Made by a program: the position numbers and the translations under genes | NCBI GenBank assembly: GCA_037954665.1 | Contig: JBBMOL010000039.1 | Span: forward strand, 5,518,001-5,582,000 | DNA length: 64,000 nucleotides | Direction: 5' to 3' | Source of the DNA: Laguncularia racemosa | Taxonomy: Eukaryota > Streptophyta > Magnoliopsida > Myrtales > Combretaceae | Part shown: in pieces, positions 46,692 to 57,828 of the stretch | Layout of the letters: each line of letters starts with the position of its first letter | How positions within the stretch are numbered: the first letter of the stretch is position 1 | The notes under the pieces: model-generated | Told to the model about the DNA's origin: nothing | What the model saw: the letters and a program-made list of their open reading frames with translations, nothing else | The model's database searches: none

Positions 46692-48167
46692 TTAGCAGTG
46701 GGTTGGTGTTGACATTGGGTACTGGTGCATTGACAAATCTAACTGCACTATTCTAGCGTCGATCAGGTCTTGAATCTTGTTTCGAAGCCTCCAACATCTA
46801 TATGTGGAATGACCCTCTTGTCCCATATGATAATCGCACTTGAGGCTTGGGTCAAAATTTCTTGGCTTGTACCGATCACTGGGAATCTCAAAGTTGATCA
46901 AATTATTTGTTCATAACCGTGCAAAGACCTGGCTGAGCGAGATCAGTATTGAGGTGAATTGCCTCGTGACCCTGGTAGTCTGGGTGTGATTCATTAGTGA
47001 TTGCTGGATTGGGGCATTCGTGGTTTGAAATGTCACGTGGGACCCAATCTTATCGACTATGCCGGAGTTAACCGTGCTGATGGTGGATTCCTTGGCTTTG
47101 TTACCTCTTACGGGCCTTTGAGATGATGTTATTTTGGGAGGGTCGACTGTCTGGAGTCTCCCTGATGTGATGGCATTCTCGATTCGGTACCCTACTGCTA
47201 CTACCTCTGCGAAACTAGATGACGTCTGGCCTACCAGATGTGAGAAGTAGGTCTTCTCCAGAGTGTTGATGAAGATGAATGTTAACTCTTTTTCAGAGAT
47301 TGGGGTTGTTACCCTAGCGGCTGGAGCTCTCCAGCGCTGGGCATACTCCTTAAAGGATTCAGTGTGTTTCTTTCGGATGCTTCCTAAATCTATTACCGAA
47401 GGGGTAACTTCGATGTTGAATTTGTATTGGTTGTACAATGCTCGAGTGAGTCTTTCTTAGGTGTTGACTTGACTAAAGTCCAAGTGTGCATACCAGACGA
47501 AGGCGGGGCTTGTGAGGCTGTCTTGGAAGGTCTGGACCATGAGTTGGTCATATTGGGCATATTTGCTCATCTTTCGCACATATAACCTTGTATACATCTT
47601 GGGGCATCTAGTGCTATCATATTTTTCGAATTTTGGGGCCTTGAACTTCTTTAGATAAGCTTCTTCCCCATATACTGGTAGGCTAGTGATTCTTGCCTGC
47701 TTAAAGCCATCAAGCCCTTCTAGCGTCTTCATTTTGTTAGCCAGTTATTGGAAAAGTTTTCTCTCTATCTCCTTTTGCCTTTCTTCCATTTCCTTTTTTA
47801 TATCATCCAAGGTTGGGCCGAGGTTAACTCTCAGTTCATACTCGAATGCTGGGTTGAAGTGGGAGTTGATTTCCTCATACTCTAGAGGTTGACTCTCCAT
47901 TGCCTTTCCTTTTCTAGCCCCTGAATGCTCTTCTTGAGTTGGTTGGGTGGTGCGAAAGAGGCCAATACTCTCAGTCAGGTGGTGGACTTGTGCAGCCAAC
48001 TGTTGGACTGTTTGTTCTAGGGATACGATCCTCGGGTTTGAGGCGGTATCAGCGCTAGCGTTGTTGCGATTGTCACTGCTGTTGCTACTGTTTGCCATTT
48101 TGGTCTTAGAGCGGGTATGGATTAGGCTCCTTGGAGGATTCGATTGTTTAGGAGCTATCTTTGACAC
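46692..48167 (-). pseudogene. Ogre gag (frame broken twice)
   Basis: Three consecutive open pieces (48167-47745, 47732-47457, 47438-46911) and a zinc-knuckle piece (46901-46692). The N-terminal part has a coiled-coil-like LEQTVQQLAAQVHHLTESI. The capsid part has YLKKFKAPKFEKYD and FKEYAQRWRAPAARV. The knuckle region reads CDYHMGQEGHSTYRCWRLRN followed by IQDLID, the usual Tat/Ogre variant. Gag forms the particle and binds RNA. Confidence 0.88.
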
Positions 48168-48340
48168 CTGGATTCACATTTTTAGTTTAATGTATGTAAA
48201 TATGATGTATGTATCACATAGATGCTTGAAAGAAAAAAGGGCCGATAATTGATTGAATGATATAATACTGAAACTTTATTTTTATTAATATTGGGAACTT
48301 GGAGTTCGATACTTAAAAAGGGAAAAAATATAATGCTAAT

Positions 48341-49864
48341 CTAGTTCCTAGTCCTCTTCTTCTTTGGTTGCGTAGGCGCCGGTTTTCTATTGATGATGGC
48401 TTCTAGCTCTTTGACTCTAGCTTGGGTCTTCTGCAGCTGAGCTTCCAAGGCCTTGTTTCTTTGATCAGACTCTTTGAATCTGCCCTTCCAGACATCCTTT
48501 TTGTAATTTGTAGCTTTAAAGTATACTTCCATCCAGGCCTTGACTTATTCCAAGTAGGTTCTCAGTTTTGGACCCACATTGTTTGGTGCGAGTTGAGTGA
48601 CATCTGGGACTTGGTATGCCCTTTCTTCCGTTTGATATAGATCGTAGATCACGAAATCTCTAGTAGCTCGATGCTTGCCCACTTCACCATCCAAGTCTCT
48701 AAGGTCTATGTTGGGGCTCTCAATCTGGGCTTCCCATAGGGCTTTGACCTTTGCCAGCTTAGCAAACTTCTCGGCTATTAGCAAGCTTGGGTCCTGGTAT
48801 TCAAATGTGATTTCCTCTAACAACGACTTGTAAACTATATCTTGGATGGTACCAAACTGACAGACCACCGAGTTTGGATGATAACCTATGCACCCATTGA
48901 TACCGATTAGAGGAACAGCCTAAAGGTTTCTGTAGGTTAGGATGAATTTGTCGTAGCAACTCCATTTAGCAGTCCAAAGGATGTCATTAGCATTGAAGCC
49001 TTTGAGTACTTTTACCCAACTATGGCTAGTAAGATCATCGGGTAGCTTTATCCTCTCTATGTAGGAATCCACAAGGTCTACTTGTTGGGCTAGTGATTTC
49101 CGGACCATGTTCAGCCCGAAACATTGAGATGGCTTACAAACCAGATCAGGATGAGGTTGATGTTTGAGCGGATGATCCCGTGGCCTTTCTTCTTGACAAA
49201 ATTCAGGTTCCAGATTTGTTTAACCAGTAAAGCCGGGATATAAGATTTCCCTTCTAGGAATTAGGCCACCAGCTCTGCGACTCTATAATGGATATAAAAG
49301 ATTCAAGTGGGGAAGAGTATGGTGGCAAATGCTGTCAGGATGAAACCATACACCCTTCTCTATTTGTAGCTCTTGGGATTCCCGCATAATATATCCTTCT
49401 GTTCCCATCATCATTCCAGGCTATGAACCAGGCTTCTAATTCGTTCATCCGGAGGCACTATCCATTGCAATTTGCCAAGGCCTGGTTAATTACTGTCTTG
49501 CGAATACCCAGAAGTCTATTGAAAATACCGGCCGACCAACCTCAAGATCTAGCACATATACCTCGCTGGTTAGTGATGGGGCCTGCAAAAGTTGGGTGTA
49601 TTCTTCCAAAGTGGGCGTGATCTCATGTGGCCCAAAAAAGAAAGTCGTGAGCTCGATTTCCCATAGATAGAGGATAGTCCGAATCAGAGGTAGGTTCATT
49701 TCCATCTTCATCAGTGATAGGATGGGCCTTATCTTTTGCTGGATGAAGGCTTGTTCCTCAGGGTCATATAGAGTGAACCAGTGGTCTAGTACCAATTTTA
49801 GATTTAGAGGTTTGCAAACCCGGACTTCCTTGTGGAGGAAGTGATCGATTGTAGGACTAGCCAT
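48341..49864 (-). pseudogene. Ogre ORF1 (unknown-function protein before gag), broken
   Basis: Starts MASPTIDHFLHKEVRV at 49864 and continues LTTFFFGPHEITPTLEEYTQ and LLQAP, a pattern like the plant-mobile/DUF7745-type domain seen in many retroelement ORF1 proteins. Later pieces are 49108-48920 (LTSHSWVKVLKGFNANDILW), 48868-48545, and 48532-48341 with a coiled coil (ALEAQLQKTQARVKELE) and a basic tail (QPKKKRTRN). An extra ORF between the PBS and gag is a hallmark of Ogre. Its function is not known. Stops and shifts separate the pieces. Confidence 0.75.
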
Positions 49865-50370
49865 CTATTACAATAGGAATTTCCAATTACACAAATTTTT
49901 TACAAAGTACCAATGATGCTATTACAGGTAAATGTATCTGTACTCCAGAAAAGAAACAAAAGAATTATATCATTAATCAATTGTCGGCCCATGCCTTCAT
50001 GTATATAGATAGGTGGGTTCTAACAGGTCCCCAAGCTCTATGGCCTCCTGCATTCTCAAAGAAATGGATTTTAAGCCATATCGAAGCATTGGGTGGGGTG
50101 GCCTAATCAGTCCCGAATGGTGATTATATCAATTCGCCCAGAATCTACATAATGGCCTCCCGTCCTAGGGTCCTAAGACGGCCTGGGTCTGACCGTATCT
50201 ACTCACATAATTGCATGTATGCGGGCTCAACAGTAGCAAAAATAAATAAACCTTAAGTTTCATTAAATCCATAAAAGGTTAGTATCAGTAATATCTCATA
50301 GTATAACAGTTAAAAGACATCTAGAAATGGTGATTTCAGAAGGTTCAGGTCAGGTGGCTAACCTATTGTA

Positions 50371-50390
50371 GGTCCTTAGTGGAGTCGCCA
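50371..50390 (-). other. Primer binding site (tRNA-Arg type)
   Basis: The minus strand reads TGGCGACTCCACTAAGGACC, 3 bp after the LTR end. It complements the 3' end of plant tRNA-Arg(ACG), whose acceptor reads ...CAGTGGAGTCG-CCA, over the first 13 bases and then with mismatches. Ogre elements are known to use tRNA-Arg. Confidence 0.8.
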
Positions 50391-50393
50391 TCT

Positions 50394-52427
50394 TGTCGAG
50401 TCTAATTTTTAGATTTTTTTCATTTATATTCCTAATCCAATTTACATTAGATCCTATGCTCACTTAATATAAATCTTCGACTTGAACTAGGAATTTTATT
50501 ATTTTTTTTGAGTCGCCACTCAACTGAAGTTGGGAAAAATTATTGAATTAGAACTAATTAAGCAGATTAATTCTAATTTGGATAACTGGTCGACAAAATC
50601 TCCTCTTTTTATAAATGAAAAAGAAGAAAGGAAAACCAGAGATTCTCAACTCAGGGGCTAACCTATTAAAACCCTAAAGTTATTACCTTATCATTCTAAA
50701 ATTTGAACCATATTCTGATATCTTTTCTTCTATTTTTATTATTTTGTTTTTATTTTATATTATTATTATTTTTTTATTTTGGATACATATTAAAATAGGA
50801 TATTAAAACAACTCATACTAATTTAGAAAATGATTTTTTTTTATTTCTTTTTAAAGTTACCTTATAAAGGTGCTTATGTATTCACTATTCAGGATCAAAC
50901 AAGCCATAGTTCGTTTTTTTTTTTTTTTTTATAAAAAGCTTTAGTGGGTTTGTTAATTTTGATTATGAAAATATGTCTAGTTTACGTTCATTATCATTTT
51001 TGAAATTTAAAAAAAAATCTAAGCCTAAGCTTTATTATTTTATTTTCTAAAAGAAACTTTGATTTAAGAAAAATCAATTTTGAATTTATTTTTAAAAGAA
51101 ATTTTTCTAAGTGATAAAAATAATTCATTATTTTTATCCCTATTATTAATCTACCTCTATTTGATCCTAATTTTTATTATTTATATTTATTTTTTATGAT
51201 TTTTTATTTTTTTTATTTTAATTATTTTTCTTATTATTTTCATTATTTTAAATATTTTTCAATATTTTTTATTATTTTACTTTTTATTTTTTTATTATCA
51301 TTATTTATTTTATTTTTATTTTTTATATTATATTAGGCATATTTATTTATTTATCAAAAATTCTAAAACCTAACTAAAATTCTAAAAAAATTATTTCTTT
51401 TATTTTCGGATTATTAAAAAGAAATTTCTTTATTTCTAAAATAATAATAATAATAATCTAATTAAATAGATAAAGTAAATAAATAAATAAAATGAATAAG
51501 AAATAACCAACCTGGGTGGGGTCATGGTTCGGGTTGGTCGCGTAGGTTGGGTCGGATTCGCGGGTCGAATCTTGGGCGTAACCGTGTGTGGCAACTAAGA
51601 TCATTGCCGGTGATTATCTTTGATGGTCATGGAAGCGTGGAAAAGCGTCGATCTGAGCTTTGCTGGAATGGGAAACCTAATGGTGGTGGTGTTTCTCTTC
51701 AAAAACCACCTTCTAGTAGGTTTCTTTTCTTTTCTTTTTTTTTTTTTTCTGTCTCTGACCTCTATTTATAGGTGTTGAAGCTTGGAGGTGGATGAACATG
51801 GATTTCAACCGTGATGAAGATTTGATTTTATCTTCAAAACCCAATGTAAATTCCTTAGATTCGAGTCGTTTATTGGATTTATCTTATTTATTCTTCGTGA
51901 TAAATCCAAAAAGAAAAAAAATCGATTTAGATTTGCTCGGATTTGCTCTATTTTCTCCTCACCTATTTTTTTTCTCCGTCGACCGGTTGGAGAAGATGAT
52001 CACGTGGTTAGCACGTGATTCTTCTCGCCCAATGGGAGGCTACTACATGGCAGTTGGGGAAACAAAAAATGAAAACAACACGAAGTGCCGTTCCCAAGTT
52101 TCGAACCCACGACCTCACTTCCCCCCGCACACGTCCTAAGCCAATGCATGAGCCAGTTGAGCTGGCCCAAATATCAGTTTTACTTAACACGCAAATTGTA
52201 TTTAAGCGTGGCAATTTTTATTATTTTTGTATTTTTTAAAAAAAATTAAAAATTATTTAACCTCTTTTATTATTATTTCTACCATTATTTTCTAAAATTG
52301 GTATATTTTCCCTATTTATTTTATTTTTTGAATATTTTTTCTTTATTTTTGCTAAATTAGAAGAAAAATAAAAAAAATTGTAAATTGACCATTATTAATG
52401 ATTAGGGGCAAAAATAGGACGTTTACA
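50394..52427 (-). mobile_element. 5' LTR of the Ogre element (2034 bp)
   Basis: The reverse complement starts TGTAAACGTCC at 52427 and ends GACTCGACA at 50394. It has tRNA-like boxes at 52164-52097, TATA at 51770-51763, the U5 block at ~50870-50920 and a PBS-like TGGCGACTC at 50518-50510. Confidence 0.93.
52097..52170 (-). promoter_or_regulatory. tRNA-like module in LTR U3
   Basis: Minus strand: A box CAGCTCAACTGG (52164-52153) and B box GGTTCGAAACT (52107-52097), gap 45 bp. Its partner LTR at 37306-37380 has the same spacing. Confidence 0.6.
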
Positions 52428-52884
52428 TATAGGTTACACCCTTAACACATATGCTTTGACAAAAGTATAAAATAGAAGGCAAAGATAAAAGTATATGAAG
52501 CAAGCCAGAATGTATTCATACTTAAAATTTTCGTAGCATCTTTGTCTTCTAGATTGACCGTAAATCCATGTATTTGTCTTTGGTAAGAGAAAAATAATTA
52601 CTTCTTTAGCATTCTCATAGCTACATGAAACATTTGAAATGTCAATCACTGAAGCAATATATATATAAACTACATAAAACATTTGGAATGTCAATAAATG
52701 AAGTAATATATATATATATATATAAGCAAAAACAATCAAAAGACAACTTTTTCAATCAAAGTTTACTTTAAAGTCTGTCTAAAAATATGGCAAGAAACTT
52801 GTGATGAGCCTCTATGACCACATCAAGCTTTTCATCAAACACATTCTTATCATGTGAATGTGATTTGAAGTATACTATATAAGT
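52428..52884. other. No gene seen; right flank of the Ogre insertion
   Basis: Holds a 49-bp direct duplication (CTACATRAAACATTTGRAAT...GAAGYAATATATAT at 52621 and 52670) ending in a (TA)n run. The junction with the next retroelement fragment is at ~52885. Confidence 0.5.
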
Positions 52885-55800
52885 CTACACACATGGAATA
52901 AAATGTGCCATTTTCGAAAAATAATCCACAATTACGAAAATGGGATCTCTACCTCTCCCAGACCTAGGTAAACTCAAAACAAAATCCATCAAAACATTAG
53001 TCCAAGGTTCATTGGTTACAGGTAAAGGCATGTAAAGACCATGAGGTTTGACTCTAGACTTGGCTTTCTTACATGTGATGCATTTAGAGCAAACTCTTTC
53101 CACATCTCTTTTCATATGAGGCCAAAAGAAATGTTCTTTCAACACATCCAATGTCTTAGCAATACCAAAATGACTCATAAGACCTCCACCATGCGACTCA
53201 AGCACAAGCAACTCTCGCATTGAACACTTACGAATGCACAACTTGTTTTCCTTAAAAAGGAATCCATCGTGCCTATAGAATCTATCAAATGCACCCTTTT
53301 CACAAGCATGATACATAGCATGAAAATTGGAATCTTGTATGTACAATTCCTTTATGTGCTCAAATCCAAGCAATTTAGCTCTAAGAGTAGCGATAAGAGC
53401 ATACCTGCGAGATAAGGCATCCGCTAACACATTTTCCTTACTTTGCTTATATTGGATCACATATGGAAGCATCTCTATGAACTTGACCCATCTTGCATGT
53501 CTTTTGTTCAACTTGCCTTGGGCCTTCAAATGCTTCAATGATTCATGATCTATGTGAATAACAAATTCTTTCAACCACAAGTAGTGCTACTACGTCTCCA
53601 ATGTACGCACCAATGCATAGAGCTCCTTGTCATACATCGAGTACTTCAAAGTAGTTCCACTTAGCTTCTTATTAAAGTAAGCAATAAGACGCTTCTCCTA
53701 CATCAAAACAGCTCCTATACTAATCCTAGAGGCATCACATTCGATCTCGAAAGTTTTGGAAAAATCAAGCAGAACTAACAATGGAGCAAGACATAGCTTT
53801 TCCTTTATCACATTAAAGGCATTTTCTTGTTCTACTTCCCATTTAAACCCAACATCCTTCTTGATTACTTCAGTCAATGGGGTAGCCAATGTACTAAAAT
53901 TACGCACAAAACGTCTATAAAAACTAGCTAACTTAAGAAAACTTCTTACTTCAGTCAGCGATTTAGGAGATGGCCAATCCTTGATGGCTTGCACCTTTTC
54001 TTCATCCACTTGTATTCCACTTGCAATAACAACAAAACCCAAGAACACCAATCGATCTATACAAAAATTGCACTTTTTCAAGTTGGCATATACTTTTTCC
54101 TGTCTTAGCACATCAACAACAGCCCTAAGATGTTCCATATGCTCATCCAAGCTCTTACTATACACCAGAATATCATCAAAGTACATAATGTCAAATTTTC
54201 CAATGAATGCATGCAAAACATGGTTCATTAGTCTCATGAATGTACTAGGTGCATTAGTTAACCGAAATGGCATCACTAACCACTCATACAACCCATGTTT
54301 TGTTTTGAAAGCTATTTTCCATTCATCACCCTCTTTCATTCTAATGTGATGATGGCCACTCTTTAGATCTATTTTCGAAAATATCACAGATCCATACAAT
54401 TCATCAAGTATATCATCTAAACGAGGTATAGGATGTTGGTATTTCACTGTGATTTTGTTAATATCTCGGCAATCAATACATATGCGCCATGTCCCATTTT
54501 CTTGGGCACCAATAATATTGGAATTGCGCACAGACTCTTGCTTTCTCTAATATATCCTTTAGCCATCTAGTCTTCCACTTGCCGTTGTAGTTCCCTTGTC
54601 TCCACAAGATTCACCCTATAAGTTAGTTGATTTGGAATCACCGCTCTAGGAACAAAGTCAATCCGATGCTCAATCCTTCGCTTTGGTGGTAGACCATTAG
54701 GTACTTCATCGGGAAAGATATCCTCATAATCTTGCAAAAGAGAAAACACACAACTAGGTAAAGAAGTGTTAAGGTCAAAATTAGCAAACATTGCCTCCTT
54801 ATATTTAAACAAAATCATTAGTCTTACAACCTTAAGTGCACTCTTGATCTGTCATTCTTTTGTAAAGAAACTCATTCTTTTCTCTTCCCTCACCTAAAGC
54901 CAAACACTCTTGCTTTTCTCTCCTAGAGATTTTACTTTCTCTCTTATCACCACTCATATTTCTTTCAATTTCATTTTTCCTCTTCTTTTATTTCTAGGCT
55001 TCTACCTCACTTTCCTCACAAATGGCTCTTTTAAGCCGTAGTTAATCCTCATACACCTGGCTTGGCGTCAATGGCATCAATGTAACTTTCCTTCCATCCT
55101 CAAATGAGTACTAATTCTTATACCCATCATGAATGGCTCTCTTGTCAAATTGCCAAGGCCTTCCGAGTAAGAGATGACCAGCATGCATAGGTATAACATC
55201 ACAAAAGACCTTATCCTTATATTTCCTGATTGAAAACGTTATGTGGACCTGCTTATTCACATTCACTTCTCCACATTCATTCAGCCATTGCAACTTGTAC
55301 GGCTTAGGATGCTTCACAGTTGATAAACCCAACTTATCAACAAGTATGTTACTTGCAAGATTAACATAGTTACCTCCATCTATGATCAAACTACACACCC
55401 TGTCTTGCACATGGCACCGAATGTGAAAAATATTGTCTCACTACACATTATCATTCTCTTCTTGCTTCACTTGCACATTTAGGGAACGCATAATGACCAA
55501 TGCCTTGCCTTCTACAACATATTCACAATCACTAACATCTTCTAATTGTGGCATAGTATCACTAGCACAATCAGAGCCATCATCATCAGTTTTAATCTCC
55601 CTACCCTTGTACATGATCATCACTCTTTGGTTTGGACATTGGGATGCTATATGCCTAGTCCCCAAACACTTAAAACATTTAATATTCCAATTTCTTTGAG
55701 TTTGAGATGATGAGTTACCTATCTTCTTAGTGGCCTGTGGGTGCTTCTTCAAGTTCTCGCCATCATAGGCCTTGAACCCAGATTTCTCTTCCCTTTTCCC

Positions 55801-56685
55801 CGATGTCTGCTTTCCACAGGAGTGGGAATTTAAGTAGTTGTGGTTCCCAGCTTGAGTGACTTTAGCTTCTTTGAGTTGTCGCTCGACTTTCATGGCCATA
55901 TGCACCATGTCCTCCAACTCCACATAGTGCTGTAATTCCATGACGTTGGCGATATCATGATTCAGTCCACATGGGAATCTAGCTATGGTAGCCTCACGGT
56001 CTTCCTCCACATTAGCTCGGATTAAGGCTATTTCCATCTCCTTGTAATAGTCTTCGACACTCTTCGACCCTTGTTTGAGGCTTTGCAGCTTAAGGTGCCG
56101 ATCTTGATAATAATGTGATGGGACAAATCGTCTTCTCATGGTAGCCTTCATCTCTTCCCAATTATCAATGGGTCGTTCACCATTCCTCCATCGAGATAAG
56201 ATCAACTGATCCCACCAAAGGATGGCATAGTCTGTAAATTCTACTGCTGCAAGCTCACTTTCTTCTCCTTAAAGTAGTTGTGGCAATTGAAAACCAATTC
56301 AACCTTTCTCTCCCACTCAAGGTAGATGTCGGGGTCATTCTTCCCTTGAAAAGGAGGGGTAGTCATTTTGATACTCCCGATATTTCTATCAACTCCATCT
56401 CTGACTCGGTTATTGACATGGTCATTCCTGCATCGATCGTGCCTTTCCTCCTCTTCTTCTTCAGCAGATTCATCTCGAGGTGTGATTGGTTAATGTACTT
56501 GCCTCCATTCGAAAGGGATTCCCATAAGAGGTCTTGTTTGCAATTCGTTGGTCCACTCATCTTGTCTATCCATTCGGTTACGGATCTCTCCCGAACACCA
56601 CATGCATGCGCTCAAACTGCTGCTGCATAGCCCTCAAAAGAAAGGACTGATTGGGTTCATCTGCTTGATTCTTGTGTTGTGACAT
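52885..56685 (-). pseudogene. Ty3-gypsy gag-pol (main part, 3' truncated)
   Basis: Gag starts at ATG 56685 (MSQHKNQADEPNQSF). The capsid part includes RRRFVPSHYYQDRHLKLQSL and VEDYYKEMEIALIRANVEED, and the zinc knuckle is CFKCLGTRHIASQCPNQ. Protease: SLIIDGGNYVNLASNILVDK and HLLLGRPWQFD. Reverse transcriptase: ICIDCRDINKITVKYQHPIP and MYFDDILVYS. RNase H: FEIECDASRISIGAVLM and HIDHESLKHL...LADALSRR. Integrase: HHCC part HFGIAKTLDVL...CSKCITCKKAK and VLMDFVLSLPRSGRGRDPIF; it breaks off at AHFIPC. Several stops and shifts (near 56.3, 55.42, 54.55 and 53.6 kb). The chromovirus-like clade is not resolved further. Confidence 0.88.
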
Positions 56686-57237
56686 GATGATGATCTTGAA
56701 AGAAATTCAATTAAGAAGTCCTCACACACTCCCTCACATGTTTGCACTCAGAAAGTCTATCTAAACTCATGTTACACACACTTCAATGAATTTTACCCTC
56801 TATTACGCTTACCCACTCTCGCCTTTTACCACTCTTGTTTTCTCCACCAAGTTCTTTAAGAACACAGTAAGTGAGAGACCATAGTAGTCACTTGTAAAAC
56901 TCAGACATCAGTTCATATGATCAGCTCTAAAAGGGGCCAAGAAAATAGTGACTAAGAAAACACAAAGAAGACAAGAAGAAACAACACCATTGAAGTAAAG
57001 CTCAATAGAAGAATATACTCATCGTGGAGTTTAGGATATAAGGAATCAACTCGGGCAACACAAGAGGTTTTTTTTTTTTTTTTTTTTTACTTTTGTTTGC
57101 TGATTTCTTCTCTCTCTCTCTTTTTTTTTTGAAATGACACTAAATAGAAAGAGTAGAATAAGATTATTGAAGAAATAAATGAAATTTCAACAAGGAATAT
57201 GAAGGATAGAGGATAATAACCCGATTGAGAACCAACC

Positions 57238-57251
57238 TGGCTCTGATACCA
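57238..57251 (-). other. Primer binding site (tRNA-iMet type)
   Basis: The minus strand reads TGGTATCAGAGCCA, the classic initiator-methionine tRNA complement, three bases after the LTR end CACATCA. The leader (56686-57237) between it and gag is non-coding and has poly(T) runs at ~57068-57089 and 57120-57130. Confidence 0.9.
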
Positions 57252-57254
57252 AAA

Positions 57255-57769
57255 TGATGTGAAATCCCACGAATAGAGTTGTGAGACTCAGCAACAAATG
57301 ATCGATTCCCTGGACCGCTTAAATCCAGATTCAAATAAAAAAACAAATTACCAACTTGTTGTCTATGGAGACAAGAACTAGTAATATAAAAAGGAAATTA
57401 TTGACCTACTGCCTATAAGAGGCAAGAACCAATAATATAAACCGAGCTCGAACCTATAAGGTCAAAACCCCGGTTGCTTGTTCAAAAAGAGCAAATAGGA
57501 GAATATATCTCTTCAATTGAAAATTCGTCCATCCTCCATAATACAAGTTTTGACACCCTATTTATAAGGTTATAAAGCTAATTAATGAAAAAAAAAAACC
57601 ATTCACACACCCATCAACAACCCACTACCAAAGCATATTAAATATGTTTCTCCTAACCACACAAATAACTATATTGTTGGTGTAAGCAATGACCTCAATT
57701 ATCTTATAGAATCCCCGCTTACTGTCTTGGCTGATTTGGGCTGCATTTTCTTAGGCTTGGATGACATCA
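57255..57769 (-). mobile_element. Single LTR of the gypsy element (515 bp)
   Basis: The minus strand starts TGATGTCATCC at 57769 and ends GGATTTCACATCA at 57255, with short inverted termini TGATGT/ACATCA. TATAAATA lies at 57566-57559. The 3' boundary is firm because of the PBS. The 5' boundary rests on the terminal match only, and no clear polypurine tract precedes it. Confidence 0.7.
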
Positions 57770-57828
57770 ATGGATTTGGGTTCAGCCTAGCTCCATGTCT
57801 CCAAGGCCATTCCAGACTTGATCTCATT

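Larger units (their letters stand above)
35504..52427 (-). mobile_element. Ogre-type (Tat clade) Ty3-gypsy retrotransposon, full length but decayed (16.9 kb)
   Basis: The 5' LTR is 52427-50394 and the 3' LTR 37644-35504. Flanks GATAG (35499-35503) and TATAG (52428-52432) fit a 5-bp target duplication with one change. Order on the minus strand: LTR, tRNA-Arg-type PBS, ORF1, gag, protease, splice-acceptor-like site, reverse transcriptase, two RNase H domains, integrase, 3'-UTR tandem array, polypurine tract, LTR. The size, ORF1 before gag and dual RNase H point to the Ogre lineage. All frames carry stops. A plus-strand solo LTR (40690-42836) interrupts the RNase H-integrase region. Confidence 0.92.

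Noticed and set aside
55433..55699. Plus-strand ORFs opposite gag, protease and reverse transcriptase (also 53981-54349, 44147-44368 and similar)
   Set aside because: These are antisense shadows of the well-supported minus-strand retroelement proteins.
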